From Bog-473 sp963753115 (GTDB lineage: Bacteria > Actinomycetota > Acidimicrobiia > Acidimicrobiales > RAAP-2): a stretch of 64,000 nt of DNA. The notes beneath the pieces were generated by a model that worked only from the letters and a program-made list of their open reading frames with translations, had not been told where the DNA came from and made no database searches. Made by a program: the position numbers and the translations under genes. This document shows positions 17,436 through 26,835 of the stretch, piece by piece. Within the stretch, counting starts at the first letter, position 1; the number at the start of each line of letters is the position of its first letter. The DNA lies in the NCBI GenBank assembly GCA_963753115.1, contig CAVWBB010000022.1, positions 1 to 64,000 on the forward strand, read 5' to 3'.

Positions 17436-18827
17436 TCACCTGGTCGGGCGGCGACGGGGCCGTGCAGCACGGCGCGCCGCCTCGCGCTCCCTGACGCCCG
17501 GAAGCACCCGAAGGACGTAGAAGGCGCTCAACGCCCCGGCGGCGAGGATGATGATCAGCGGGGCCGGATTGAATGCGTCCTGCACGGAGAGGGAGGCGAG
17601 AACGGCCAACACCCCGAACACGACCATGCCCAGCGGGCCCAGGACAACGAGGCCGCGCACGCGGAAGGGTCGAGGGATGTCGGGGTGGCGGGAGCGGAGG
17701 CGCACGGCACAGAAGCCGGCCACGCCATAGATCATTGCCTCCAGCGCGGCACCCACCGCGACCAACACCTCCCACGCATGGGTCAGGGCGACCAGCAGAG
17801 CCACGACGGCCGAGACGGCCCCGAGGATCACCACGGGCACCCAGGGAACGGCGCGGTCGTTGAGCTGCGCCAGTTGCCGGGGCAGGGAGCCCTCGCGGGC
17901 CGTGCCGTAGATGAAACGCGAGGCGGTGATGAAGCCGCCGTTGAAGGTGTTGAGCGCCGTCACCGCCGTGACCGCCGCCATCACCCACAAGCCGGAGTGC
18001 CCCAGCGCGGCCATACCGAGGTACAGCTGCGGGTAGGCCGAGGTCAGCTCGTGGTGCGACAGCGTGTGGCTCATGGCGACCGTGGCCACCGCGCACACGA
18101 CGCAGAGGATGCCGATGGCGATGAGCATGCCGCGGTGGATCGACGCCGGTTTGCGAACCTCCTCGGCGCTCGTCGTGACCCATTCGAAGGCGCTGTAGAG
18201 AAAGACACCGAGCGCGATCGCCTGGAGCAGGTCTCCGGGTCGGTGCCCATGCAGCGGCTGGAGAGGTGTGTGCAGGGCGTGGCCGCTGCGCACCAGGGCC
18301 AGCACACCCACGACGAGCGTGGCCAGCACGACGACCGAAGTGGCGGCATCCTGCAGGAGTCCGGCGACGACGATGCCGCGTAGGTTGGTGACAACCGCGA
18401 TGCCGAGCAGCCCGAGGATCCAGATGGAGGCGACCCAGGCAGGCTCCCCGAAGGCGTGGGCCAGCGCGCTGCCGACGATGAAGGCATCGGAGGCGATGAC
18501 GAGCACGATCGTCGTCATGTAGGTGAAGGTGATCGTCAGCGCGACACGGTCGTCCATGGCCCGCTTCATGTAGAGACGGATGGCAGCGGCGGTCGGGAAC
18601 ATCCCGTTGAGCTCGCCGAAGAAGCCGTAGGCCAGGAGCGCGAGCACTCCGGCGACGATGATGGGGATATAGGCGGAGTCGCCCGCCACGTAGACCACGA
18701 GCCCCGCTGCGGCGAGGTACTCCAGCGCGGCGAAGGCCAGCCCGGTCGAGGTGGTCACCACCGTGCGCAGGCCCATGGCGCGGCGCAGCGAGGCCCGGGA
18801 GTCGAGCGAGGCGGCGGCGTCCGTCAT
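17436..18827 (-). CDS. APC-family amino acid/amine permease
   Basis: 463-residue integral membrane protein with about twelve helices, of the amino acid-polyamine-organocation type. The hydrophobic spans run evenly from residue ~17 to ~440 and the C-terminus is basic (REREAARRAARPRRR). It sits 13 bp downstream of the SCP2-domain gene and follows the amine oxidase on the same strand. Import of an amine or amino acid for oxidation by that enzyme is therefore a reasonable inference. Substrate is not determinable from sequence. It is convergent with ddl. Confidence 0.85.
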   Translation of the reverse strand: MTDAAASLDSRASLRRAMGLRTVVTTSTGLAFAALEYLAAAGLVVYVAGDSAYIPIIVAGVLALLAYGFFGELNGMFPTAAAIRLYMKRAMDDRVALTITFTYMTTIVLVIASDAFIVGSALAHAFGEPAWVASIWILGLLGIAVVTNLRGIVVAGLLQDAATSVVVLATLVVGVLALVRSGHALHTPLQPLHGHRPGDLLQAIALGVFLYSAFEWVTTSAEEVRKPASIHRGMLIAIGILCVVCAVATVAMSHTLSHHELTSAYPQLYLGMAALGHSGLWVMAAVTAVTALNTFNGGFITASRFIYGTAREGSLPRQLAQLNDRAVPWVPVVILGAVSAVVALLVALTHAWEVLVAVGAALEAMIYGVAGFCAVRLRSRHPDIPRPFRVRGLVVLGPLGMVVFGVLAVLASLSVQDAFNPAPLIIILAAGALSAFYVLRVLPGVREREAARRAARPRRRPTR

Positions 18828-18840
18828 CGGTCGGGGCGCG

Positions 18841-19200
18841 TCAGGAATCGAGGAAGGCCACCATGGAGATGGCGTCGATCCGCATGACGTCCTGCTGGGA
18901 GCCGACGAGGGTGATCTCGCCTGACATGTACTTCTCGGAGGGATTCAGGTCGCCCCAGAACATGTCGCAGAAGTCCTCGCTGCTCCCGCTGACCACCACG
19001 TCGGGCTGCCCCTCGTGACCGATCGAGAGTTCGGAGAGCTGCTGGGCCTCCACCCGCATGGTGTACCCCTCGCCGGTGTCCGTCGTCGTGAAGTGGATCA
19101 CCCGGTCCCAGCTGCGGACCATGTTGGTCAGGCGCGCGTTGTCGTTGCTGCGGGCGCGCCACTCGGCGTAAGCCTCCAGCAGCTCCTCAGTCGAGGCCAA
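18841..19200 (-). CDS. SCP2 sterol-binding-fold protein
   Basis: 119-residue protein with the SCP2 fold pattern: a beta-strand core (IHFTTTDTGEGYTMRVEA) followed by the helix/strand end SGEITLVGSQQDVMRIDA. Stand-alone SCP2 proteins bind lipids or hydrophobic ligands in the cytoplasm. Its start overlaps the end of the amine oxidase gene by 14 bp, and the permease follows 13 bp later, so the three form an operon. Its role with an amine oxidase is unclear. Confidence 0.78.
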   Translation of the reverse strand: MASTEELLEAYAEWRARSNDNARLTNMVRSWDRVIHFTTTDTGEGYTMRVEAQQLSELSIGHEGQPDVVVSGSSEDFCDMFWGDLNPSEKYMSGEITLVGSQQDVMRIDAISMVAFLDS

Positions 19201-20618
19201 CCGGGTCGCCCTTCAGCGCGAGGAGCACCTCGTCGGCGGCTCGGATGCCCGCCGACAGCGCACCGTCGAGATAGCCGCACCACTCCGTCGCCGTCTCCGT
19301 CCCGGCCCAGTGCAACGGCCCGATGGGCTCGCGCAACGCCGGTCCGAGCGCAGTCAGCGCGCCGGGGGCGCTCACGGCCACCGGGCCCCCTCGGGTGAAG
19401 TGCTCGGCCGGCCAGTGCTGCTCGACGACTTCGACGGGAGTGCGCGCCCGGGGTCCGAAGGCGCGCGCCAGGTCGTCCAACACGGCGGCCTGGCGGGCGG
19501 CGAGCCCGGCGGCCTCCATCCGGCGGCACTCGTCCCCGGCGACGAAACCGACGATGGCCCCATGGGATGCGTCCTCTGGCGAGTTGTCGAACGCGCTCTC
19601 CATGATCGACCCGGGCGCGACGATCTGGCCGTTGAGCCCGTCCGCGCGCCAGAAGGGCTCGTCGTACATGACGTGCACCTTGGTGACGGCGCCCATCGGC
19701 ATGCGCTGGCAGAGCTGGTCCCGCCGGCCCGGCAGCGCCGGCCAGTAGCGGAGCTGTCCGCACAGGGCCGGCGCCATGGCAAGGATGGCGCGCCGGGCGC
19801 TGCACGCGGAGGGGACGCGACGCGGTGCCGGGGTCTGCGGGGTCCGCGCCGGGAGGGACGGCCCGTGCGCCCACGCTCACGTGGTCCGGCCCCCAGGCCA
19901 CCGACTCGACCGGTGCGCCGAGCAGGACCCGCGCCCCCAGCTCGGCCGCCATGCCCTCCGCCAGCTGTTGGGAGCCTCCGGCGAAGCGCCGCTCCTGCGC
20001 GCCGCCGGTCGTGCGGGCGAGGTTGGTGAGGCCGCCGCCGGCGTGGAGGTAGAACAGCGCGAAGAGGAGTGACAGCTCGCCGGAGCCCGTGCCGAAGATC
20101 GCCTTGACCGCGACCTCCAGGATGGCGCGGGCCGAGGCGGACGTCAGGTGGGTGTCGAAGTAGGTGGCGAGGGTCCGCGCATCGAGTTCGGCCGCGTCGG
20201 CCGCGTCCCAGGGGGCGTGGAGCGGGACGTCGAAGGCGGCGAGGTCCAGATCGAGCATGCAGGCGATGCCGTCCGCGGCGCCCTCGGGGTCCGAGGTCGG
20301 GATGAGGCCCACATAGAGGTCACGCCCGCCGTCCCGCAACTCGACCCCCTGTCCCTCCGTGTAGGTGGGGAAGGTCGCCACCCCCAGCTCGGCGGCCAAC
20401 GCAGCCAGGTGGTCCTGGGTCGGCCCGATCCACTGGCCACCCCGGTCGATCGTGAACCCCGCATCGGTGACCTCGGTAAAGGATCGCCCCCCGACGCGAT
20501 GGCGGGCATCGAGCACCACGACGTCGACCCCGGCCCGGGCCAGGTGGCGTGCCGCGGCGAGCCCCGAGTAGCCGGCTCCCACCACCACCACCTCGCACTC
20601 GCGATCCTGCTCGGCCAT
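19187..20618 (-). CDS. FAD-dependent amine oxidase (MAO/putrescine oxidase-like), frameshifted near 19799
   Basis: Repaired length ~476 residues. The N-terminal FAD-binding Rossmann motif is VVVVGAGYSGLAAARHLARA, followed by DARHRVGGRS and GGQWIGP. The C-terminal frame carries PMGAVTKVHVMYDEPFW and the FAD-contact end GPLHWAGTETATEWCGYLDG, as in flavin monoamine oxidases oxidising amines to aldehydes. The frame breaks once: removing one base near 19799 gives a continuous RVQARRAILAMAPALCG. The ATG at 20618 follows GGAGGAAC. It heads an operon with the SCP2 protein and APC permease. The aldehyde it makes could feed an ALDH elsewhere. Confidence 0.85.
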
Positions 20619-20721
20619 GCCCGTTCCTCCCGATGGGGCATACCGGACCCCGTTCGGCCACGATAGGCGCAGGTCTGGCGGGTGCTGCGAGCACCCCCTC
20701 TGTACCGTGCGGAGTGTGGTC

Positions 20722-22374
20722 ATGACTTTCGAGGGCTTGGAGACCGACACCTGGGACACCCTCCCGGGCGCCAACCGCCTCACCGTGAACCAGCGCGAGG
20801 CCATCGAATCCGACCAGCCATTGCTCTGCGTCGTGGCGGGGGCAGGCGCCGGCAAGACCAGGGTGCTCACGCTCCGGGTGGCGCGGCGCGTGCGCGACGG
20901 GTCCATCGAGCCCGACCGCACCCTGGTGACGACCTTCAGCCGCAAGGCGGCGGACGAGCTGCGCACCCGGCTCTGGTCGCTCGGCGTGTCGGGGGTGAAG
21001 GCGGGCACCTTCCACCGCACCGCGCTCGGCCTCCTGCGCGAGCACCGCGAGCTGCGGGGTCGGCCACTCCCCCAGCTGCTGCCCGACCGTCGGCGCCTGC
21101 TGGCCGAGGTGACGACGGGCGACGCCCGCCGCACCCGGGCCCTCGACGGCGAGATCGGGTGGGCCAAGGCGCGCCTCGTGGCACCGGAGCAGTACGAGGC
21201 CGAGGCGCGCCGCCACCGTCGGCGCAGCGGCATGAGCGCCGAGCAGGTGGCCGACGCGTTCTCCCGGTACGAGACGGAGCGCAGCCGGCGCCGCCTCCTC
21301 GACTTCGACGACCTGATCGTGTCCTGCGCCGACGCACTGGCCGGCGACACCGAATTCGCCGAGTCGATCCGCTGGCGCACGCGGCACCTCTTCGTCGACG
21401 AGATGCAGGACGTCAACCCGGCCCAGTTCCGCCTCCTTACCGCCATGCTGGCCGACGAGCCGGACCTCTTCGTGGTGGGCGACCCCAACCAGTCGGTCTA
21501 CGGGTTCAACGGCGCCGACCCGACACTGCTGGACCGGCTGCCTGACATCTTGCGCGGGACGTCGGTGATCAGGCTGGACGAGAACCACCGCTGCACGCCG
21601 CAGGTCGTCGCGGTGGCGACCGCGGTGCTGCGCGAGGGCGGGGCGTTCGGGGTGGGGGGCGAGGTGGTGGCCCCGCACACGACGCGGGTGGACGGGCCCG
21701 TCCCCAAGGTGGTGTCGCATGCCACCGATGACGACGAGGCGGCCTGGGCGGCCGACCGGGTGAAGATGTCGCGCACTCCCGGACGCCCGTGGTCCAGCAT
21801 CGCCGTCCTCACCCGGACGAACGCGCAACTGGCCAAGGTGCAGGCGGCCATGGATCGCGCCCGGGTGCCGAGCATGGTTGCCGGTGCCGACCTCGGCCCG
21901 GCCTCGGACCTGCGCGGGGACGCGGGTCGGCGCGGCGCCGAGACGGACGAGAACGGCCCTGGCCGCGACGAGGCCCCCGGGGACCGGGACCGCGTCGTGC
22001 TCACGACATTCCACCGCGCCAAGGGCCTGCAGTGGCCCACGGTGCTCGTGCTCGGGCTCGGGGCCGGCCTCATGCCCATTGCCTCGGCGCAGACCCCCGC
22101 CGCCATCGACGAGGAGCGCCGCCTCCTCTACGTCGCCCTGACCCGTTCCGAGGAGGAACTCTGGTGCAGCTGGTTCGAGCGGTCGGGCGACGATGCCGGG
22201 TCCGGCGCGAGGCCGGCGCGCGGACCCAGCCCGTGGTTGGAGCCGATCGAGCGGACCATCACGGAGCTCGAGAAAGAGGCGGCGCCGACGGCGGCGACCG
22301 AGGTCTCACGCCGGGTGGCGGAGCTGCGCCGGCGGCTGGCCGAGGGCGCCGAGACCGCTGACGACGACCAGTAA
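20722..22374 (+). CDS. UvrD/Rep-type superfamily 1 DNA helicase (short form)
   Basis: About 550 residues. Motif I is AGAGAGKTRVL, Ia FSRKAADELRTR, II FVDEMQDVNPAQF, III GDPNQSVYGFNGAD, V TFHRAKGLQWPTV and VI LLYVALTRSEEELW, so the ATPase/helicase core is complete. It is shorter than UvrD/PcrA (~720) with reduced 1B/2B regions and an acidic insert (~390-415). It probably acts in DNA repair or restart. The ATG at 20722 has GGAG at good spacing; a GTG at 20716 is also seven bases after TACCGT, so a leaderless start is possible. It is divergent from the amine oxidase. Confidence 0.9.
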   Translation: MTFEGLETDTWDTLPGANRLTVNQREAIESDQPLLCVVAGAGAGKTRVLTLRVARRVRDGSIEPDRTLVTTFSRKAADELRTRLWSLGVSGVKAGTFHRTALGLLREHRELRGRPLPQLLPDRRRLLAEVTTGDARRTRALDGEIGWAKARLVAPEQYEAEARRHRRRSGMSAEQVADAFSRYETERSRRRLLDFDDLIVSCADALAGDTEFAESIRWRTRHLFVDEMQDVNPAQFRLLTAMLADEPDLFVVGDPNQSVYGFNGADPTLLDRLPDILRGTSVIRLDENHRCTPQVVAVATAVLREGGAFGVGGEVVAPHTTRVDGPVPKVVSHATDDDEAAWAADRVKMSRTPGRPWSSIAVLTRTNAQLAKVQAAMDRARVPSMVAGADLGPASDLRGDAGRRGAETDENGPGRDEAPGDRDRVVLTTFHRAKGLQWPTVLVLGLGAGLMPIASAQTPAAIDEERRLLYVALTRSEEELWCSWFERSGDDAGSGARPARGPSPWLEPIERTITELEKEAAPTAATEVSRRVAELRRRLAEGAETADDDQ

Positions 22375-22426
22375 GGCCCGGTAAGGTCGAATCGCCCGAT
22401 CGATCCGAGCTGGGGTGGCACGTCGC

Positions 22427-23825
22427 ATGTCGGAACTCCTGGAGCAGCTGCGCAAAGTTGTCGGCGAGAGCAACGTGCTCGCCGGCCAATCCGTGCACGC
22501 CGACTACACCCACGACGAGGCGCTCACGACCGTGCCGGTGGTGCCGGTCGCCCTCGTGCTGCCGGGGTCGACCGGCGAGGTGTCCGAGGTCCTGCAACTG
22601 GCGAGCGACCACGGCGTCCCTGTGGTGGCCCGCGGCAGCGGCACCGGGCTCTCCGGCGCCGCCGTTCCCGTCGCCGACGGCATCCTGCTCGCCTTCGACC
22701 GCATGAGGCGGATTCTCGAGATCGACACCGAGAACCAGGTCGCCGTGGTGGAGCCGGGCGTGACACTCGAACAGCTCAACGCCGAGCTGGCCCCGCTGGG
22801 CCTCGTCTATCCCGTGTCGCCGGGTGAGCAGAGCGGCTCGCTCGGGGGGAACGTCGCCACCAACGCGGGCGGCATGCGCGCCGTGCGCTACGGCGTGACG
22901 CGCCATCACGTGCTCGGCCTCGAGGTCGTGCTGGCCAATGGCTCCATCGTCCGGACCGGCGGCAAATTCGTCAAATGCTCGAGCGGCTACGACCTCACCC
23001 AGCTGCTCATAGGGTCCGAAGGGACTTTGGCCATCACGACGGAGGTGACGGTGAAGCTCCAACCGAGGTTCACCGCGTCGTCGACCGTGCTGGCGCCCTT
23101 TGCCACGTTGTCCGAGGTGGCCCACGCGGTTCCGCACATTGTGCACAGCGGCATCAATCCGTCCATCCTCGAGTACGTCGACGTGCTGGTGATGGGCGGC
23201 ATCACCAAGGCCGCCGACCTCGATCTCGGCGTCCCCGAAGCGGTGAAGGAGCGCACCCTCGCCTACCTCGTGGTGGTCCTCGAAGGCATGGACGCCGACC
23301 GGGTCGAAGAGGACGTCGAGCAGCTCGGCGGACTGCTCGAGGAGCTGGGGGCGCTCGACGTGTACGTCCTGCCCGCCGACATCGGGGGCGCAGCTCATCG
23401 CCGCCCGGGAGCGGGCGTTCTTCGTCGGAAAGGCCGCCGGCTGCGACGATCTCATCGACGCCGTGATCCCGCGGGCCATCATCCCCGACTACCTGGCCCA
23501 GGTCGCCGAGCTGGCACAGCAGTACGGGGCTTTCATCACCGGGTGCGGCCACATCGGCGACGGGAACGTCCACATCACCGTCTTCCAGCCCGACGACCAG
23601 CGGCGTCACGCCCTCATGCACGCCAGCTTCGAGCTGGCGCTCGACGTCGGGGGCGCCATCTCCGGCGAGCACGGCATCGGCACGGCGAAGCAGCCGTACT
23701 TTCTCGAGATGCAGGATCCGGTCTCGTTGGAGCTCATGCGCTCGATCAAGCGGGCCTTCGACCCCGCGGGCATCCTGGGCCCGGAGCGGCTCCTCGGCGT
23801 GGCCCGGACAGGAGCACAGTCATGA
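22427..23825 (+). CDS. FAD-binding oxidase (GlcD/D-lactate dehydrogenase-like), frameshifted at 23384-23388
   Basis: Repaired length ~465 residues. The PCMH-type FAD-binding N-terminus has VVARGSGTGLSGAAVPV and SPGEQSGSLGGNVATNAGG. The C-terminal substrate/FAD-cap part carries GCGHIGDGNVHITVF and SGEHGIGTAKQPYF, typical of 2-hydroxyacid dehydrogenases such as glycolate or D-lactate oxidase. A run of five G at 23384-23388 shifts the frame; with four the protein reads on as ADIGAQLIAARERAFFVG. The start is taken at ATG 22427, but a GTG at 22415 is possible. The stop overlaps the next gene's start (ATGA), so the oxidase and TPP enzyme are coupled. Confidence 0.88.
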
Positions 23826-25369
23826 ACGGCGCCCGCTCACTCCTCTCCACCCTCGTCGCCGCCGGCGTCGACGTCTGCTTCGCCAACCCCGGCACCTCAG
23901 AGATGCACTTCGTCGCCGCCCTCGACGACGTCCCCGCCATGCGCGGCGTCCTCTGCCTCTTCGAGGGTGTCGTGACCGGAGCCGCCGACGGCTACGGACG
24001 CGTCGCCGGACGACCGGCGGCCACGCTGCTGCACCTCGGGCCCGGCCTCGGCAACGGGCTGGCCAATCTGCACAACGCCCGGCGGGCGCGGACGCCGCTG
24101 GTCAACATCGTGGGCGACCATGCGACCTACCACGCCCGCTACGACGCGCCCCTGCAGTCGGACATCGCGTCCATCGCCGGCGCGGTGTCGGGATGGTTCC
24201 GCTCCACGGCGCGGGCGAACGACGTGGCCGCTGACGCCGTCGACGCGGTGGCGGCCGCCCAGGGCCCCCCGGGGTGCGTCGCCACCTTGGTCCTGCCGGC
24301 TGACGCCTCCTGGTCCGAGACCACGACCGGTCCGCACCCACCCCGGCCACGGGGTCGGGCGAGTGTCGTGCCGGCCGACACCATCGAGGAAGTGGCCAAG
24401 GCGCTGCGCAGTGGCGAGCGCGCCGCCTTGCTGCTGGGCGGGTCCGCTTTGCGCGCCGACGGCCTGCACGCGGCCAGCCGGGTGGCCACGACGGCCGGCG
24501 CCGCGTTGTTGGGTGAGACATTCCCCGCCAACCTCGAGCGGGGCGCCGGCATCCCGGCGGTGGACCGTTTGGCCTACCTGGCCGAAATGGCGCAGGCCCA
24601 ACTCGACGGCGTCCGGCACCTCGTGCTCGTCGACGCCGCGGCGCCGGTGTCCTTCTTCGCCTACCCCGACAAGGCGAGCGACCTCGTCCCGCAGGGCTGC
24701 ACCGTGCACACCCTGGCCCGTCCCGGCGAGAACGCGGCGGCGGCGCTCGACGCACTGGCCGAGGTGCTGGGCGCTCCGCGCGACAGCGCCGTCCCCGCAC
24801 CGGCGAGCCGACCGGATCGCCCTACGGGCGCTGTGACCACAGAGACCCTGGCGGCCGCGGTGGGCGCCACCCTGCCCGAGGGCACCATCGTCGTCGACGA
24901 AGGGAACACGTCGGGGCTCTTCGTCCCTGGGGCGACCGCGGGCGCACCGCGGCATGACTGGTTGACCCTGACCGGAGGTGCCATCGGCATCGGCCTGCCG
25001 ATGGCGACCGGTGCCGCCGTGGCCGCGCCCGGGCGCCCCGTCCTCTGCCTGCAGGCCGACGGCAGCGCCATGTACACGCTGCAGGCCCTGTGGACCCAGG
25101 CCCGCGAGGGCCTGAACGTCACGACGGTGCTGCTGTCCAACCGGAGCTACGCCATTTTGAACATGGAGCTCCACCGGGTCGGCGCCGACGCCGGTGGGCC
25201 ACTCGCCCGCCGGTTGCTCGACCTGACCGATCCGGAGCTCGACTTCTGCGACCTCGCCCGGGGCATGGGCGTCCCGGCCCGACGGGTCGAGAACGCCGAA
25301 GACCTCGTGGGGGCGCTCGAGACCGGCTTCGCCGAGCCGGGGCCGGCCCTCATTGAGGTGTCGCTCTAG
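23822..25369 (+). CDS. TPP-dependent enzyme of the acetolactate synthase/benzoylformate decarboxylase family
   Basis: 515 residues with the three-domain POX layout. The N-terminal PYR domain begins GVDVCFANPGTSEMHFV, and the cofactor-activating Glu is in CLFEGVVTGAADGYGR. The central domain is FAD-binding-like. The C-terminal PP domain has the TPP-Mg motif LQADGSAMYTLQAL ending in SNRSYAIL. It does not look like housekeeping IlvB; neighbours suggest 2-oxoacid decarboxylation or carboligation. The preceding gene could make a 2-oxoacid from a 2-hydroxyacid, and this enzyme could then process it. The ATG overlaps the upstream TGA. Confidence 0.85.
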   Translation: MNGARSLLSTLVAAGVDVCFANPGTSEMHFVAALDDVPAMRGVLCLFEGVVTGAADGYGRVAGRPAATLLHLGPGLGNGLANLHNARRARTPLVNIVGDHATYHARYDAPLQSDIASIAGAVSGWFRSTARANDVAADAVDAVAAAQGPPGCVATLVLPADASWSETTTGPHPPRPRGRASVVPADTIEEVAKALRSGERAALLLGGSALRADGLHAASRVATTAGAALLGETFPANLERGAGIPAVDRLAYLAEMAQAQLDGVRHLVLVDAAAPVSFFAYPDKASDLVPQGCTVHTLARPGENAAAALDALAEVLGAPRDSAVPAPASRPDRPTGAVTTETLAAAVGATLPEGTIVVDEGNTSGLFVPGATAGAPRHDWLTLTGGAIGIGLPMATGAAVAAPGRPVLCLQADGSAMYTLQALWTQAREGLNVTTVLLSNRSYAILNMELHRVGADAGGPLARRLLDLTDPELDFCDLARGMGVPARRVENAEDLVGALETGFAEPGPALIEVSL

Positions 25370-25385
25370 GCCTTCGTGCCCGGCA

Positions 25386-25424
25386 CGGACAACGGGCGGA
25401 CAACGGGGGCAATGTGCGGACAAC
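25386..25424 (+). repeat. Triple CGGACAAC direct repeat
   Basis: CGGACAAC occurs at 25386-25393, 25397-25404 and 25417-25424, just after the TPP-enzyme stop and ~130 bp before the next gene. Regularly spaced octamers of this kind can be binding sites for a regulator, but could also be chance in GC-rich DNA. The rest of the 185-bp gap shows only a weak TAGGTT/TATAGC promoter-like stretch. Confidence 0.35.
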
Positions 25425-25554
25425 AAAGCGTGCCCGAGCTTCCGAATAGGTTCCAACGGCTCTATAGCGCCCGAAAGAGGGCTGTCACCATGGAATTCGA
25501 AGAGGGTGCTCTCGACGAGATCACCCGGGGACGGTCCATACCGGGGAGGCGCAG

Positions 25555-25881
25555 ATGCAGATGGAAATGGACAGCCATCCATCCGATCCCCACGCCATGG
25601 ACGCGGCGCTCGACAAGTTGCGCCGGGATCTCTTGAACACGCCCCCCGTTGCCCCCGACCCGGCGGAGGACCCCGACATCATCGACTACGCCTCGGTGGA
25701 GTTCGAGGTGGAGCGGATGCGCAAGCGCCTCGCCGTCTGGGAGATCTTCATGGCCTACATGAAGGACGGCGCCCGGACGTGGCCCGAGGTGCAGGCGGCA
25801 CTTTCAGAAGAGGACTTCGACAAGATCGTGACGATCTGCGACGGCATCCCGCTGCGCGACCTCCTCCTCGACCTGCGGTAG
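25555..25881 (+). CDS. Conserved hypothetical protein, acidic helical
   Basis: 108-residue acidic, mostly helical cytosolic protein (EFEVERMRKRLAVWEIFMAYM) with no recognised family. The ATG at 25555 has GGGGAGG at good distance; in-frame ATGs at codons 3 and 5 are alternatives. Codon bias agrees with real coding sequence. It is followed by a paired-hairpin repeat and then the convergent exonuclease gene. Confidence 0.65.
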   Translation: MQMEMDSHPSDPHAMDAALDKLRRDLLNTPPVAPDPAEDPDIIDYASVEFEVERMRKRLAVWEIFMAYMKDGARTWPEVQAALSEEDFDKIVTICDGIPLRDLLLDLR

Positions 25882-25923
25882 GGAAGGCACACACCACAAG
25901 ACCCAGAGCCGACCTCCCACGCT

Positions 25924-26035
25924 TGACCGAGCAGCGACGGCTGCTCTTGGCGACGGCCAAGCGACCGGGGGTGCACGGCTGACGAAGGCGCCTGACCGAG
26001 CGGCGACGGCTGCTCTTGGCGACGGCCAGGCGACC
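25924..26035. repeat. Two 43-bp direct repeats, each carrying small hairpins with GACG loops
   Basis: The 43-bp unit at 25924-25966 recurs at 25993-26035 with two G/A differences. In copy 1 two perfect hairpins are visible, GCAGC-GACG-GCTGC and CTTGGC-GACG-GCCAAG. Copy 2 keeps both with one mismatch each. It lies between two convergent genes, where a bidirectional terminator or a REP-like palindromic element would fit. Confidence 0.6.
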
Positions 26036-26064
26036 CGCGGGCATCCGACCGGCCGAGCCGGTGC

Positions 26065-26835
26065 TCAGCGGTCGGCGAAGTCCACCACGACAGGAGCGTG
26101 ATCCGAAGGCTTCTGACCCTTGCGGGCGTCGCGGTCGCGGAACGACCCGGTGGCGCGCTGCACGAGGTCGTCGCTCACGAGGACGAGGTCGATGCGCAGT
26201 CCGCGGCCCTGATGGAAGTCCCCCGCCCGGTAGTCCCACCAGGTAAAGGTGCCGGGATCGTTGAAGCGCCGGAACACGTCGTCGAGGCCCCAGCCCTCCA
26301 CCGCGCGCAGCGCGGCGCGCTCGGGCTCGCTCACATGCGTCGAGCCCACGAAGGCGGAGGGGTCCCACACGTCCCCGTCGTCGGGTGCCACGTTGAAGTC
26401 ACCGCACACCGCGACCGAGGATCCCGGCGGGCAGGTCTGGTCGAGCGTGGCGCGTAGACGGGCGAGCCAGGCCAACTTGACCTCGTAGAACTCGTTGTCG
26501 AGCGCCCGGCCGTTGGGGACGTAGACGCAGAACACGCGCGTCCCCGCGCATTCCGCCGACACGATGCGGCGGCCGTGGTCGTCGTCGGAAGTGCCGAACC
26601 CGCGGGTCGCGCCCTCGAGGCCGACCTTGCTCACGATGGCGACGCCGTTCCAGCGTCCGTCGCCGTAGTGCACGGACTCGTACCCGAGTTCGGCGAATGC
26701 CTTCTCCGGAAACTTTTCGTCCGCCTGCTTCGTCTCCTGCATGCAGAGCACATCCGGTTGGTTCGCCTCGATCCATTCGGTCACACGCGGCAGGCGGGCG
26801 GTCAAGGAGTTCACGTTCCACGTGGCCAGGCGCAT
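26065..26835 (-). CDS. xthA: Exodeoxyribonuclease III / AP endonuclease
   Basis: 256-residue Mg-dependent EEP-fold nuclease repairing abasic sites and 3' blocks. Motifs are MRLATWNVNSLTARLPRV at the N-terminus, CMQETKQADEKFP with the metal Glu, GDFNVAPDDGDVWDP, and the catalytic end QKPSDHAPVVVDF with Asp-His. The length is normal for XthA. The ATG at 26835 overlaps the TGA of the upstream dehydratase gene (TGATG), so translation is coupled. The upstream open extension to 26883 lies inside that gene. Confidence 0.93.
   Translation of the reverse strand: MRLATWNVNSLTARLPRVTEWIEANQPDVLCMQETKQADEKFPEKAFAELGYESVHYGDGRWNGVAIVSKVGLEGATRGFGTSDDDHGRRIVSAECAGTRVFCVYVPNGRALDNEFYEVKLAWLARLRATLDQTCPPGSSVAVCGDFNVAPDDGDVWDPSAFVGSTHVSEPERAALRAVEGWGLDDVFRRFNDPGTFTWWDYRAGDFHQGRGLRIDLVLVSDDLVQRATGSFRDRDARKGQKPSDHAPVVVDFADR

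Noticed and set aside
22415..25369. Natural fusion of FAD oxidase and TPP enzyme
   Set aside because: The middle ~130 residues are Arg-rich nonsense, while another frame holds the oxidase C-terminus with intact motifs. The apparent fusion is caused by a G-run frameshift.
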